43,205 nt of DNA from Jingyaoa shaoxingensis. Lineage in GTDB: Bacteria; Bacillota; Clostridia; Lachnospirales; Lachnospiraceae. The notes below the pieces were generated by a model, which saw only the letters and a program-made list of their open reading frames with translations, was not told the DNA's origin and made no database searches. The position numbers and the translations under genes were made by a program. Position 1 is the stretch's first letter. Each line of letters begins with the position of its first letter. Below, piece by piece: positions 7,646-16,393 of this stretch. The stretch covers positions 1 through 43,205 of the forward strand of contig NZ_JACRSZ010000021.1 of NCBI RefSeq assembly GCF_014385005.1, given 5' to 3'.

Positions 7646-9325
7646 ATGAAAATGAAAAACGAAATAAAGAAATCTTTTGGGAAAAGACTGGGTGTGTTAC
7701 TGGTGTTCGTGCTTGTTTATTTAACATTTTCGGTAACTGCTTTGGCAAATAGCAGCAAGCACGTTATGGCGGTAAATGGGCGTAATGTCGGAAAAAATTA
7801 TTTTGATGAATTAACATCTATAATACAGACAAGTAATCTGCCTAAGTATAAAAATAATAACAAATTATATAAATACAGCTATAATACAGACGCTGGATTA
7901 TGGAATAAGAAAAAAAAGAAGGAAGTTATCAAAAAAATTTATAGTACGATGGATAGTGCATTTTCGAAAAACTCTGCTGGGGATCTGAGCTTCTTTTATT
8001 ATTCGGGGCATGGAGAAAAGCCCAGTGAGAAGAATTCATCACGTGGAGCTTTGCCAATTGGTCATTTTGGAATGTTTATATCCGATAATAAAAATACAAT
8101 GGACAGAATCACATTTGATGATCTGGTGAAAAAACTGGCAACCTATAAAGGCAAAATGGTTGTTATAATAGACTGCTGTTATTCAGGATGTATTGTTGAA
8201 GCTGCAAAACATTGCCTGTCGTCAAAAGATTTGAACAGATTTATGTTCGTATGTGCAGGAAGTAAAGGCGAAGAGGTTCAGTCAGGGCGATTCTCTAAGC
8301 GAGTGGTTGATATTTTGAAAAATACGTCAGAATGCGAAAAAAAAGATTTAAATAAGGATGGCTATATTTCTGGTTCGGAATTGATGAAAGATATGAAAGT
8401 ATATGGACAGGGTCTGACGCATCCATTCGTAGAATATACAGACAGTCAGTATAAAACCTTTCCGATTTTTTCATATAAGGTTACGAGAAACAATTTGCTT
8501 TTGGATAAAAAGTCTCTGTCGATTTGTGTTGGAGAAACATATCAAATGAAAGTAATTGCTGGCAGGAAAAGTGGGATGCGATGGAGTAGCAGTAATAAAT
8601 CTATTGCTACAGTTAATTCTACAGGGAAAATAACAGGAAAAAAAGCCGGCACAGTAAAAATTACAGCAAAGGTAGGTGGAAAAACAGCAACGTGTTCGGT
8701 AACAGTAAAAAAATCTGGAAACCAGTCATCAGCCAAAACAAATAACAAATTATCTAAGAAAGAGCAACATAAATTATACGAGAGCACGATCAAGTCTTAT
8801 GCAAAGTCCATGAAGAACGGGGCGAAAAAATGGAATGAAGATTCCGGTCTGAAGACATATTTTGCTTTCGTTGATATTGACAAGAACGGAACAGATGAAC
8901 TGATTGTAAGGGCAGTAAATTCCACCATGAAACAGACCACAGCCAGTACTTCCGGATATGGAGAAAATACACACATTTATACCATCAAGAACAATAAAGT
9001 AAAAAAAGTGCTGGGGAACAGTACCTATGCTCCGACATTAGGACATGTTAATTACGTTCGTGTTTATAAAAACTGTAAGTATATTGACCGAGGATTTTCA
9101 CATCTTCCAGCGGATTACATTTTTTACAAATACAGTAATGGTATACTAGCTTCAAAACCAACCTATAGATTTGCTGTTGGAGGGTGGGGGACAAACTTCT
9201 GGAGTATCAATGGGAAAATTGTCTCAAAAAGTTATTGTATGAAGCAGTTAAATAAGGTATCCGGTAATAGAGAAGGATATCCAATGCACAAATATTCAGC
9301 ATCAACATACAAGAACTATCTGTAG
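7646..9325 (+). CDS. secreted caspase-like (C14) peptidase with Big2 domain
   Basis: The 559-aa protein starts with a signal peptide (hydrophobic about 14-34, ending TALA). A caspase-fold domain (about 36-260) has the catalytic pair in YSGHG (His122) and DCCYSG (Cys178), as in metacaspase-like C14 peptidases. Asp234 to Glu245, DLNKDGYISGSE, is a canonical EF-hand loop and suggests calcium control, as known for metacaspases. A Big2 Ig-like domain follows (about 290-352) with WSSSNKSIATVN. The C-terminal ~180-residue module contains FVDIDKNGTDELIV and is shared with the upstream protein. GAGGGAGA gives the ribosome site, and the gene is 19 nt after its neighbour. The substrate is unknown; a cell-surface or secreted protease is the best reading. 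Confidence 0.82.
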   Translation: MKMKNEIKKSFGKRLGVLLVFVLVYLTFSVTALANSSKHVMAVNGRNVGKNYFDELTSIIQTSNLPKYKNNNKLYKYSYNTDAGLWNKKKKKEVIKKIYSTMDSAFSKNSAGDLSFFYYSGHGEKPSEKNSSRGALPIGHFGMFISDNKNTMDRITFDDLVKKLATYKGKMVVIIDCCYSGCIVEAAKHCLSSKDLNRFMFVCAGSKGEEVQSGRFSKRVVDILKNTSECEKKDLNKDGYISGSELMKDMKVYGQGLTHPFVEYTDSQYKTFPIFSYKVTRNNLLLDKKSLSICVGETYQMKVIAGRKSGMRWSSSNKSIATVNSTGKITGKKAGTVKITAKVGGKTATCSVTVKKSGNQSSAKTNNKLSKKEQHKLYESTIKSYAKSMKNGAKKWNEDSGLKTYFAFVDIDKNGTDELIVRAVNSTMKQTTASTSGYGENTHIYTIKNNKVKKVLGNSTYAPTLGHVNYVRVYKNCKYIDRGFSHLPADYIFYKYSNGILASKPTYRFAVGGWGTNFWSINGKIVSKSYCMKQLNKVSGNREGYPMHKYSASTYKNYL

Positions 9326-9407
9326 AACCAAATGAGCAAAGCGAAGGCTTTATCTTCATTGGCTGATGGAAATAAAGCTAAATGAATTGACGAGGGAGAA
9401 TAAGAGG

Positions 9408-10859
9408 ATGAAGAAGCTGGTAAAAAAACAAATCATGTGCGTAATGACAATAGCATGCTTGGTTCTGGCATTTTGTTTATGCCCGATGCAGAAAACAGAG
9501 GCAAGGGACTGGGGCGAAGACTACCCATATGGAGAACATGAGATTTTAAAATTCAATGGGAAAAATGCAACATGGAATTTACGAAAACGTGACAATGCAC
9601 TGGAGTGGTATTATAGCATTCAGACAGGAACACAATCGGACACTTGGAAGAACGTAAAACTGACGACTGGTGATCCTTATGTGGTTGAAACATTTGCTGA
9701 GGAATCTCGCGATGCGAAAAACAGAACCAATGTCAGCCTGAATCTGGAGCCAACGAATCCAGGAAAAACGACGGTAACATTAAGTTTCAAAAATAGAGGG
9801 AAAAACTATAAATACAAATTTAAAGTAATTGTACGAAACTATGAGAATCCATTTGAAAGACTGAAGATTGGAAATAAGAATATAAAATCACAGTACGAAG
9901 ACGGGGCAATTGATCATGGCGGAGACGACCGGGAGTATAATGAATCAGCAAGTCTCAAACTGGAGAAGGGTACTCATAAGATGGATATCAGAATGAGAAA
10001 GAACTGGAAACTGATATCTGTAAAAAATGGGAAAACGGATCTTACCAAATCAAAGAAAGTCAAGGTGGACGGAAAATATACCTACCTGACACTTATCGTT
10101 CAGAACGAAAAGACAGGGGAAAGATTGTCATATTACGTAGAAATAGTCGCTGTAGCAAAAAGTAATACTTCAAATACAGTTTTAAGATTAAACAAATCCA
10201 ATATTTCTATGTATGTTACTGGATTCGCGAAAATTACAGCCACCTGTAATAAAAATTCGCAAAAAATCACATGGTTATCCAGCAACAGTAAAGTTGCAAC
10301 CGTGAAAAATGGTGTGGTTACCGCTAAGAAGGCTGGTACTGCAGTCATCACAGCCAGCTGCAATGGTGTAAAAAAGACCTGTCGCATAACTGTAAAAGAA
10401 GATTGGTATAACAAAGTTCTGAAGTCCACTTCTTCTTACAGGGTAAAGTATTTAAATGGAAAGACAACCACGATATATAGAAGCCGGTTTAACAGATATC
10501 GTTTGTACGATATTAATAAGGATGGCATAAAAGAACTTTTATTATATAATGATTATGAGGAAAATGCTCTTTTTACTTTTTATAATGGAAAAGTAACGCC
10601 ATTAATATACGGTACTCTTAGAGGAATTTATGTCAAAGGGAAATATCTTATCGTTCAAGAGGGATCTTCTATGAGTAGTACATATTATGTACACGTTATA
10701 GAAAAGGGTAAACTGAAACTGATTTGTAAGCTCTTTGAAACGACAAGCAGTATTGTTGCGGTTCCGGGGTATAGTGTTAACGGCAAAAAGTGTTCAAGAG
10801 CAATTTTTATAAAATCATCTGACAAATATTTGAAAAATATGAAATCTTTGCGTTGGTAA
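9408..10859 (+). CDS. secreted Big2-domain protein
   Basis: This 483-aa exported protein has a signal peptide (MKKLVKKQIMCVMTIACLVL and following, cut near CPMQKTEA). A Big2 domain lies at about 245-325, with ITWLSSNSKVATVKNGVVTA. A short C-terminal part begins with YDINKDGIKELLLY, again an Asp-rich calcium-type loop. The N-terminal half, including a segment starting FERLKIGNKNIKSQ, may be a cadherin-like or Ig-type fold but is not recognised. ATG 9408 is preferred over ATG 9366 because the Lys-rich signal peptide start and the GAGGGAG site fit it. It has the same architecture style as the caspase-like protein and probably works at the cell surface. Confidence 0.72.
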   Translation: MKKLVKKQIMCVMTIACLVLAFCLCPMQKTEARDWGEDYPYGEHEILKFNGKNATWNLRKRDNALEWYYSIQTGTQSDTWKNVKLTTGDPYVVETFAEESRDAKNRTNVSLNLEPTNPGKTTVTLSFKNRGKNYKYKFKVIVRNYENPFERLKIGNKNIKSQYEDGAIDHGGDDREYNESASLKLEKGTHKMDIRMRKNWKLISVKNGKTDLTKSKKVKVDGKYTYLTLIVQNEKTGERLSYYVEIVAVAKSNTSNTVLRLNKSNISMYVTGFAKITATCNKNSQKITWLSSNSKVATVKNGVVTAKKAGTAVITASCNGVKKTCRITVKEDWYNKVLKSTSSYRVKYLNGKTTTIYRSRFNRYRLYDINKDGIKELLLYNDYEENALFTFYNGKVTPLIYGTLRGIYVKGKYLIVQEGSSMSSTYYVHVIEKGKLKLICKLFETTSSIVAVPGYSVNGKKCSRAIFIKSSDKYLKNMKSLRW

Positions 10860-10910
10860 TGGAAAATAAATTGGATTTATCTAAAGAGTGTTAATTGGCA
10901 GAGAGAAAAA

Positions 10911-11363
10911 ATGACTAAAAGAAGTATCATTGTAATAGTTACATTATTAATAGGAATTGGCATAGGTGTAATTGTATATAACAAATGGAATTCACCAGAA
11001 AGGGCATTAGTTGAAACAATCATTGATGTTCATAAAGATGGAATGGATGGTCTTGAAAAGCATCTTACAGACCAGAATATAGAGTTGATTAAGAATATTC
11101 AAGATATTTCGGAAGATAATGCAATCTCCAATTTACTATCAGCTAAATCCACAGATTTTATAGTTCGGTTCTTAAAAAGTAAAGTATCAGAAATGGATTG
11201 GTCTGTTGTAGAAATCACGAAAGAAGAGGAATCTTCGGAGGCAATATTAGGTTTTAAGTATAAAGATATGTTTACCGGAACAATAGGGATTAAAATGGAA
11301 AAAGTAAAAGGAAAATGGCTGATAAGTGCAATAGGAGATTTTTCTGTTGAAGAGGTAAAATGA
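10911..11363 (+). CDS. small membrane-anchored protein of unknown function
   Basis: This 150-aa protein has one N-terminal membrane segment (IIVIVTLLIGIGIGVIVY), followed by a charged extracellular domain of about 125 residues. The domain ends in beta-rich sequence (GTIGIKMEKVKGKWLISAIG) resembling NTF2/DUF4878-type small domains, which is only a loose likeness. The ribosome site is weak (AGAGAG). It is 51 nt after the Big2 protein and as AT-rich as it, so it belongs to the same transcription unit. No function is assigned. Confidence 0.6.
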   Translation: MTKRSIIVIVTLLIGIGIGVIVYNKWNSPERALVETIIDVHKDGMDGLEKHLTDQNIELIKNIQDISEDNAISNLLSAKSTDFIVRFLKSKVSEMDWSVVEITKEEESSEAILGFKYKDMFTGTIGIKMEKVKGKWLISAIGDFSVEEVK

Positions 11364-11364
11364 A

Positions 11365-11450
11365 AAATGCACATGTTTATACCAAGATGCCTACTTTGAG
11401 CAGAATCAGTAAGTACAAGAACTATCTATAGGCTGCAAATGAATTCAGTA
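11365..11450 (+). repeat. degenerate copy of the caspase-like gene's 3' end
   Basis: Codons reading SRISKYKNYL-stop (about 11398-11430) repeat the end of the caspase-like gene (TYKNYL-stop). The following bases, AAATGAATTC through AAAAGCGACGG, echo the sequence after that gene (AAATGAGCAAAGCGAAGG, near 9330-9348). It looks like the leftover tail of a duplicated gene whose body has been lost. Confidence 0.6.
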
Positions 11451-11496
11451 AAAGCGACGGACAACTTGAAATACCTTACATAAACCGATATAATGG

Positions 11497-11531
11497 ATGC
11501 CAGGGGCAGAAGGAATGCTCCTGGCATTTTC
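11497..11531 (+). terminator. terminator of the secreted-protein operon
   Basis: ATGCCAGGGGC and GCTCCTGGCAT form an 11-bp stem with one G-T pair and a 9-nt loop, followed by TTTTC. It separates the secreted-protein set from the glycosyltransferase genes. Confidence 0.75.
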
Positions 11532-11604
11532 AAGGTTGCCAGAAAGATAGGCTCATAACTTGAATGTCATTTTTTAAAAGAGATAAATTTCAGGAGGACA
11601 GTAA

Positions 11605-12585
11605 GTGAGAGATATTCCGGTTTTATATATTGTAATACCCTGTTATAACGAAGCGAATACACTGCCGGTAACGGCGCCTTTGTTTCTGAATAAGATACAG
11701 GAACTGATTGAACGGAATCTGGTGCAGGACAGCAGCAGGATTCTGTTTGTGGATGATGGAAGTAAGGATGATACCTGGCAGATTATATCTACGCTGGCGA
11801 AGAATAATAAGTATTTTGCCGGCATTGCCCAGAGTAGGAACCGTGGTCATCAGAATGCGGTACTGGCGGGGTTGATGGAATCAAAGGATAAATGTGATAT
11901 CACAATTTCTATAGACTGTGACGGGCAGGATGACCTGAATGCTATGAATGAGATGGTAAAAAAGTACCTGGAAGGATTTGATGTGGTGTATGGCGTGCGC
12001 AATGACCGATCTTCCGATACGTTTTTTAAGCGTTTTACAGCAGAGGCGTTTTATAAGTTGCTGCGTGTGATGGGCGTGGAAGTTGTGTTTAACCATGCCG
12101 ATTACCGTCTGCTTTCTGCCAGAGTGGCAGAAGAACTGGGGAATTTCAAAGAGGTGAACATTTACCTGCGGGGGATGATTCCGCTGATTGGCTTTTCCAG
12201 TACTGAAGTATATTATGAGCGACATGAACGTATGGCAGGGAAAAGCCATTATCCACTGACGAAGATGTTGGAACTGGCTCTGAATGGGATCACCAGCCTG
12301 AGTATCAAGCCAATCCGTATTATTTCATCAATAGGTCTGGGGGTATCGGCTCTCAGTTTCCTGATGATCATCTGGACGTTTGTACGGTATTTTCAGCATC
12401 AGACGGTGCCGGGATGGGCAAGTACTCTGGATATTATCTGTCTGATGGGTGGACTTCAGCTGATCTGTCTGGGCGTGCTGGGAGAATACATAGGCAAGAT
12501 CTATATGGAGACGAAGGACCGTCCGCGCTATATTATCAGCAAGCGCACTGACAATATGGAGGAAAATAATGAACTGGATAAATAA
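11605..12585 (+). CDS. GT2 family glycosyltransferase (GtrB/DPM1-like)
   Basis: This 326-aa membrane glycosyltransferase has a GT-A fold. It begins LYIVIPCYNEANTLPVT, has FVDDGSKDDTW (nucleotide binding), SRNRGHQNAVLAG, and the catalytic-type SIDCDGQDDLNAM. Two C-terminal membrane segments (about 232-260 and 268-295) fit GtrB/dolichol-phosphate-mannose-synthase-like enzymes, which transfer a sugar from UDP/GDP to undecaprenyl phosphate. It starts with GTG preceded by AGGAGG. The next gene overlaps by 17 nt and encodes a polytopic partner, so the pair probably makes and uses a lipid-linked sugar for the cell envelope. Confidence 0.88.
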   Translation: MRDIPVLYIVIPCYNEANTLPVTAPLFLNKIQELIERNLVQDSSRILFVDDGSKDDTWQIISTLAKNNKYFAGIAQSRNRGHQNAVLAGLMESKDKCDITISIDCDGQDDLNAMNEMVKKYLEGFDVVYGVRNDRSSDTFFKRFTAEAFYKLLRVMGVEVVFNHADYRLLSARVAEELGNFKEVNIYLRGMIPLIGFSSTEVYYERHERMAGKSHYPLTKMLELALNGITSLSIKPIRIISSIGLGVSALSFLMIIWTFVRYFQHQTVPGWASTLDIICLMGGLQLICLGVLGEYIGKIYMETKDRPRYIISKRTDNMEENNELDK

Positions 12586-14227
12586 GAATAAAAAGAAGTT
12601 CTGGTTTTCCCTGCTGGTCAATGGTGCGTTATTGCTGTTACTGTTGCTGATTTTCAGGCCAAAGTATGAGACCAATGATGATATGGGGATTCTCTGTATG
12701 GTCAGCGGTGTGAAGCTGGGGGCAGATGCTCATCTGGTATACATCAATTATGTGCTGGGTAAGCTCCTGGTATTGTGTTATCAGGCAGCAGGTGGTGTAC
12801 CATGGTATGCACTGATCCAGTATGGAGTGCTTCTGGGAGCGTTTACGGCAATTACCTATGTATGCCTGAACAAGATCGAGAGCTGGAATGTGATTTGGAT
12901 ACTTGCAGCGGTTCTGACCGCATTTTCCTTTGAGGCATATATTAAGCTGCAATATACCAAAACAGCAGGAATTCTGTCAGCAGCAGGTTTGTTTTTATTC
13001 TGTTATGCAGTGATCAGTAAAGAAAAATTTAAGCAGAGACTGCTAGGCAGTATTTTCCTTTGTGCTTTTGGGTTTATGTATCGGAATGTGCAGTTTTTTG
13101 CAGAGGCGGCACTTATGTCAGCAGCAGGAATACCGGTATTGTTTTTCTGTTGCCGTCAGCTAAAGGAAAAGAAGAATATCATTCTGGTGCAGGGATTGAC
13201 AGGATGTGCAATTCTGGCAGTTGTGGTTGGCGGACTGTTTGTGGCAGATAAACTGGCATACCGTTCAGAAGTATGGCAGGATTATCTGGCATATAATACA
13301 GTCCGAACAGAACTGTATGATTATGGTTTCCCGGATTATGAATCTCACAAAGAGACCTATGATGCATTACAGATTGATGAAAATGCATTTAAGCTCTATA
13401 AGCAGTGGAATCATGGCGACTCGGAAAAGATGTCTACAGAGGTAATGAAGAGTATTGCTTCTGCAAAGCCGGAAAGGACTGTCAACAAGAAACTGATTTC
13501 CGGGTATATTCATCTGTTCCCGGTGAAGTTTTTTACCATTGCAGTATTCAATATTTTTCTGATGGTATTTCTTTACAGTTTTCTGACTGGAACATTCAGC
13601 AGAGAGTCTGTATTATCGCTGGTATTTGAGGCAGTGATGATAATGCTGTTGTATTTTTACCTGTATTATCAGGGAAGATATCTCTATAACAGAGTTGACG
13701 TGGGAATATGGCTGGCGGCATCGCTGGTGGTTATATGGAATTATAATCAGGGAAATGGAAAATATGTTTGTGTGGAAGGGGCTGTTTTGGCAGTACTGGC
13801 ACTGGCAGTCTGTGTGTCACAGGGCAGCTGGGTTTCACGTTTACGAGTAAATGCTAAAGAAGATTATTCGAAAATGAGGGCATTCATCAAGGAACTTCAC
13901 AGTGATCAGGAACATCTGTATCTGACAAAGATGGGAACCGTATCTTTTGCAAAAGCCTATGGCGTGTTTGATGTGATTCCAAAAGGTATGGCAGATAATC
14001 TGTATCCCCTTGGCGGATGGACAGCTAATACACCAGTCTATACAGAAGTACTGGAAAAATATGGTGTAGTCAATCCGTTTCGGGATATGATCGGCAATGA
14101 GAAGATATATCTGGTGGATAAAGAGATCGACAGAACTATGGAGTATCTGCATACCTATTATGATGCAGATGCAGAGGCAGAAGAAGTGGCAGTGAACGGA
14201 AAAACAGGAATTTATCAGATTCAATAA
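12569..14227 (+). CDS. polytopic membrane protein, probable GT-C-type glycosyltransferase
   Basis: This 552-aa protein has about ten membrane segments and a soluble C-terminal domain (about 420-552). An acidic YETNDDMGI loop follows the first membrane segment, the position where GT-C glycosyltransferases keep their catalytic Asp. It overlaps the GtrB-like gene by 17 nt with its own GGAGG, so translation is probably coupled. By analogy with GtrB/GtrC systems it would move the lipid-linked sugar onto an extracellular acceptor such as a teichoic acid or polysaccharide. That role is inferred from context and topology. The exact family is not recognised. Confidence 0.7.
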   Translation: MNWINKNKKKFWFSLLVNGALLLLLLLIFRPKYETNDDMGILCMVSGVKLGADAHLVYINYVLGKLLVLCYQAAGGVPWYALIQYGVLLGAFTAITYVCLNKIESWNVIWILAAVLTAFSFEAYIKLQYTKTAGILSAAGLFLFCYAVISKEKFKQRLLGSIFLCAFGFMYRNVQFFAEAALMSAAGIPVLFFCCRQLKEKKNIILVQGLTGCAILAVVVGGLFVADKLAYRSEVWQDYLAYNTVRTELYDYGFPDYESHKETYDALQIDENAFKLYKQWNHGDSEKMSTEVMKSIASAKPERTVNKKLISGYIHLFPVKFFTIAVFNIFLMVFLYSFLTGTFSRESVLSLVFEAVMIMLLYFYLYYQGRYLYNRVDVGIWLAASLVVIWNYNQGNGKYVCVEGAVLAVLALAVCVSQGSWVSRLRVNAKEDYSKMRAFIKELHSDQEHLYLTKMGTVSFAKAYGVFDVIPKGMADNLYPLGGWTANTPVYTEVLEKYGVVNPFRDMIGNEKIYLVDKEIDRTMEYLHTYYDADAEAEEVAVNGKTGIYQIQ

Positions 14228-14239
14228 CAGATATGATAG

Positions 14240-14276
14240 AACAGGGTATCTCAGAGATGGGATATCCTGTTTTTTA
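14240..14276 (+). terminator. terminator after the glycosyltransferase pair
   Basis: AACAGGGTATC and GATATCCTGTT form a stem with a 10-nt loop, followed by TTTTTT. Confidence 0.85.
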
Positions 14277-14304
14277 ACGATTCAGAACCCAAAATAGTTT
14301 TCAA

Positions 14305-14333
14305 TTGACAGAAAAAGAAAACAGTGTTATCAT
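14305..14333 (+). promoter_or_regulatory. sigma-A promoter of marR-TSUP
   Basis: A perfect TTGACA (14305-14310) and TATCAT (14328-14333) are 17 nt apart, 48 nt before the MarR gene. Confidence 0.78.
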
Positions 14334-14348
14334 TTCAAAAACGAATAG

Positions 14349-14360
14349 TTCAATATTGAA
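14349..14360. promoter_or_regulatory. MarR-type operator candidate
   Basis: TTCAATATTGAA is a perfect 12-bp palindrome within a longer imperfect one (AATAGTTCAATATTGAAATAATT). It sits just downstream of the -10 box, where a MarR repressor would block transcription of its own operon. Confidence 0.6.
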
Positions 14361-14380
14361 ATAATTAGAAAGGAGAAGTC

Positions 14381-14851
14381 ATGAATCAACTGCTTTTTAT
14401 GATACATAATTCACTGGAATTATATGAAAGTCTGTGCCAGCCTGTATGCAGGAATTGTAATCTGCCGCAGACTGCGCTGGACATTCTTTTGTTTTTGGCC
14501 AATAATCCGGAATATGATACTGCCAGAGACATTTGCCGGGTTCGTGGAATCAAGGCGAATCTGGTTTCATTTCATGTGGAGAAGCTGGTGCAGGAAGAAT
14601 ATCTGCAGCGGGAGCCGGTGCCGGGAGACAGACGCCAGGTAAAGCTCCTGCTGACAGAAAAGAGCCAGACAGTAGTTGAACAGGGCAGAGCGGTGCAGCA
14701 GAATTACCGTGAGATCCTGACAGCCCATATTACACCGTCTGACATGGAAGTATTTGGGCGCTGCATGGACACGATCCGACAGAATATAGAAGATGCAAAA
14801 CACACTGAAACAAAAGCAAAATTGACAGAAAAAGGGGATAAGAAAAGATGA
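14381..14851 (+). CDS. MarR family transcriptional regulator
   Basis: This 156-aa regulator has a winged helix-turn-helix. TARDICRVRGIKANLVSFHV forms the recognition region, and REPVPGDRRQVKLLLTEKS is the typical wing with the DxR motif of the family. The C-terminal helices give the dimer interface. Its stop overlaps the next start by 4 nt (ATGA), so it is co-transcribed with the exporter gene. The palindrome at 14349-14360 suggests autoregulation. The ligand is unknown; the Cys pair in CQPVCRNC near residues 19-26 could sense thiol or oxidant, which is speculative. Confidence 0.9.
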   Translation: MNQLLFMIHNSLELYESLCQPVCRNCNLPQTALDILLFLANNPEYDTARDICRVRGIKANLVSFHVEKLVQEEYLQREPVPGDRRQVKLLLTEKSQTVVEQGRAVQQNYREILTAHITPSDMEVFGRCMDTIRQNIEDAKHTETKAKLTEKGDKKR

Positions 14852-15615
14852 ATTGGGTTATTATGGTTTTAGTAACATTTTTTGCAGGTATGGGCGCAGG
14901 CCTTGGCACAGGATTTGCAGGAATGAGTGCTGCCGCGGTCATCAGCCCGATGTTGATTACATTTCTTCATATGGATCCATATATGGCCGTGGGAATCGCA
15001 CTGTCATCAGATGTACTGGCAAGTGCGGTATCTGCCTATACCTACGGTAAAAATAAAAATCTGGACATTAAAAATGGAATCATTATGATGTGCAGTGTGC
15101 TGGTATTTACGATAATCGGAAGTTTTATTGCCAGCCTGGTACCATCGAAGACCATGGGAGGATTTTCCACAGTCATGACGTTCCTGCTGGGCGTGAAATT
15201 CATTGTTCGTCCGGTTATGACAACGAAAGAGAGTATGCAGGCGGTGTCTGCGAAAAAGCGTGCCATACAGTCTGTCATCTGTGGAATGCTCATTGGATTT
15301 ATCTGTGGTTTTGTAGGTGCCGGTGGCGGCATGATGATGCTTCTGATTCTGACCAGTGTGCTGGGATATGAACTGAAAACAGCAGTGGGAACCAGCGTAT
15401 TTATTATGACATTTACCGCACTGACCGGAGCAGTATCTCACTTTGCCATTGGAGGAGCACCGGACTGGACAGTCTGGATCCTGTGTGTGGTATTCACTTT
15501 TATCTGGGCGAGAATCGCAGCTGTTTTTGCCAATAAGGCAGAGCCAAAGACACTGAACCGGGCAACCGGTGCGGTACTGGTAATTCTGGGAGCTGCAATA
15601 ATGGTATTTTCGTAA
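14848..15615 (+). CDS. TauE/SafE (TSUP) family membrane exporter
   Basis: This 255-aa protein has about eight membrane segments in two related halves. The first half holds GAGLGTGFAGMSAAAVISPM and the second holds GFVGAGGGMMMLLIL, the Gly-rich signatures of the TSUP family (DUF81). Family members move sulfite, sulfoacetate or other organosulfur anions; the substrate here is not visible. It is translated directly after the MarR regulator with a 4-nt overlap, which suggests substrate-controlled efflux. Confidence 0.9.
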   Translation: MNWVIMVLVTFFAGMGAGLGTGFAGMSAAAVISPMLITFLHMDPYMAVGIALSSDVLASAVSAYTYGKNKNLDIKNGIIMMCSVLVFTIIGSFIASLVPSKTMGGFSTVMTFLLGVKFIVRPVMTTKESMQAVSAKKRAIQSVICGMLIGFICGFVGAGGGMMMLLILTSVLGYELKTAVGTSVFIMTFTALTGAVSHFAIGGAPDWTVWILCVVFTFIWARIAAVFANKAEPKTLNRATGAVLVILGAAIMVFS

Positions 15616-15662
15616 AAATCAATTCCACACTTTTCATGTATTTGGAAGCATGATAAAATGAG

Positions 15663-15700
15663 TACTGTTCAGATCTGGTATATTCTGAACAGTATTTTTT
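15663..15700 (+). terminator. terminator after the TSUP gene
   Basis: TACTGTTCAGA and TCTGAACAGTA are a perfect 11-bp stem followed by TTTTTT. Confidence 0.92.
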
Positions 15701-15725
15701 CGCATATTTGGAGGAATGAATATAT

Positions 15726-16385
15726 ATGAATGTATTTGATATCATTGGTCCGGTAATGATCGGTCCTTCTTCCAGCCATACGGCGGGCGCAGTACGCCTG
15801 GGACGGGTTGCCTGGCAGATCCTGGAAGATGAACCGGTGAAGGCAGTGATTGAATTATCAGGTTCATTTGCACAGACTTACCGGGGACACGGGACAGATA
15901 AGGCTCTTGTTGCAGGAATTATGGGAATGAATTCATTTGATGAGAGGATTCGCTGTTCTCTGGATCTTGCGAAAGAACAGGGATTGGAGTATGAGTTTCA
16001 TGAAGTGATGATACCAGAAAGTCATCCAAATACTGCGCGGATACATCTTCTTGGAAAAAGCGGAAAAACTGTGGATATCCAGGGAGCATCTGTGGGTGGA
16101 GGTAATATTCTGGTGGAAAAGATCAATGGTATGGATGTATCGTATACCGGGCAGAGTACCACGATTCTGGTGCGGCATTATGACCGCCCAGGTGCTATTG
16201 CCGCGGTGACGAATTTTATGGCATATTCCGGTGTGAATATCGGAAACTTCCGTTTGTCAAGACAGAAAAAAGGCGGGGAAGCGATCATGACTATTGAGAT
16301 TGACGGAGAAGCACCGGAAAAGCTGACGGAGCAGCTGAAAGTGCTTCCTCATGTAATCAGTGCAATTATTCTGAAAGTGATATAG
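15726..16385 (+). CDS. sdaAB: L-serine dehydratase, iron-sulfur dependent, beta subunit
   Basis: This is the beta subunit of the two-chain [4Fe-4S] L-serine dehydratase that converts serine to pyruvate and ammonia. The 219-aa protein shows the family start DIIGPVMIGPSSSHTAGAVR and a C-terminal ACT domain (about 147-219) with YDRPGAIAAVTNFMAYSGVN. Its length and motifs are intact. GGAGG lies about 11 nt upstream of ATG 15726. The alpha subunit gene that follows is broken, so this subunit probably has no partner unless another sdaAA exists elsewhere. Confidence 0.95.
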   Translation: MNVFDIIGPVMIGPSSSHTAGAVRLGRVAWQILEDEPVKAVIELSGSFAQTYRGHGTDKALVAGIMGMNSFDERIRCSLDLAKEQGLEYEFHEVMIPESHPNTARIHLLGKSGKTVDIQGASVGGGNILVEKINGMDVSYTGQSTTILVRHYDRPGAIAAVTNFMAYSGVNIGNFRLSRQKKGGEAIMTIEIDGEAPEKLTEQLKVLPHVISAIILKVI

Positions 16386-16393
16386 GTGCGGCT

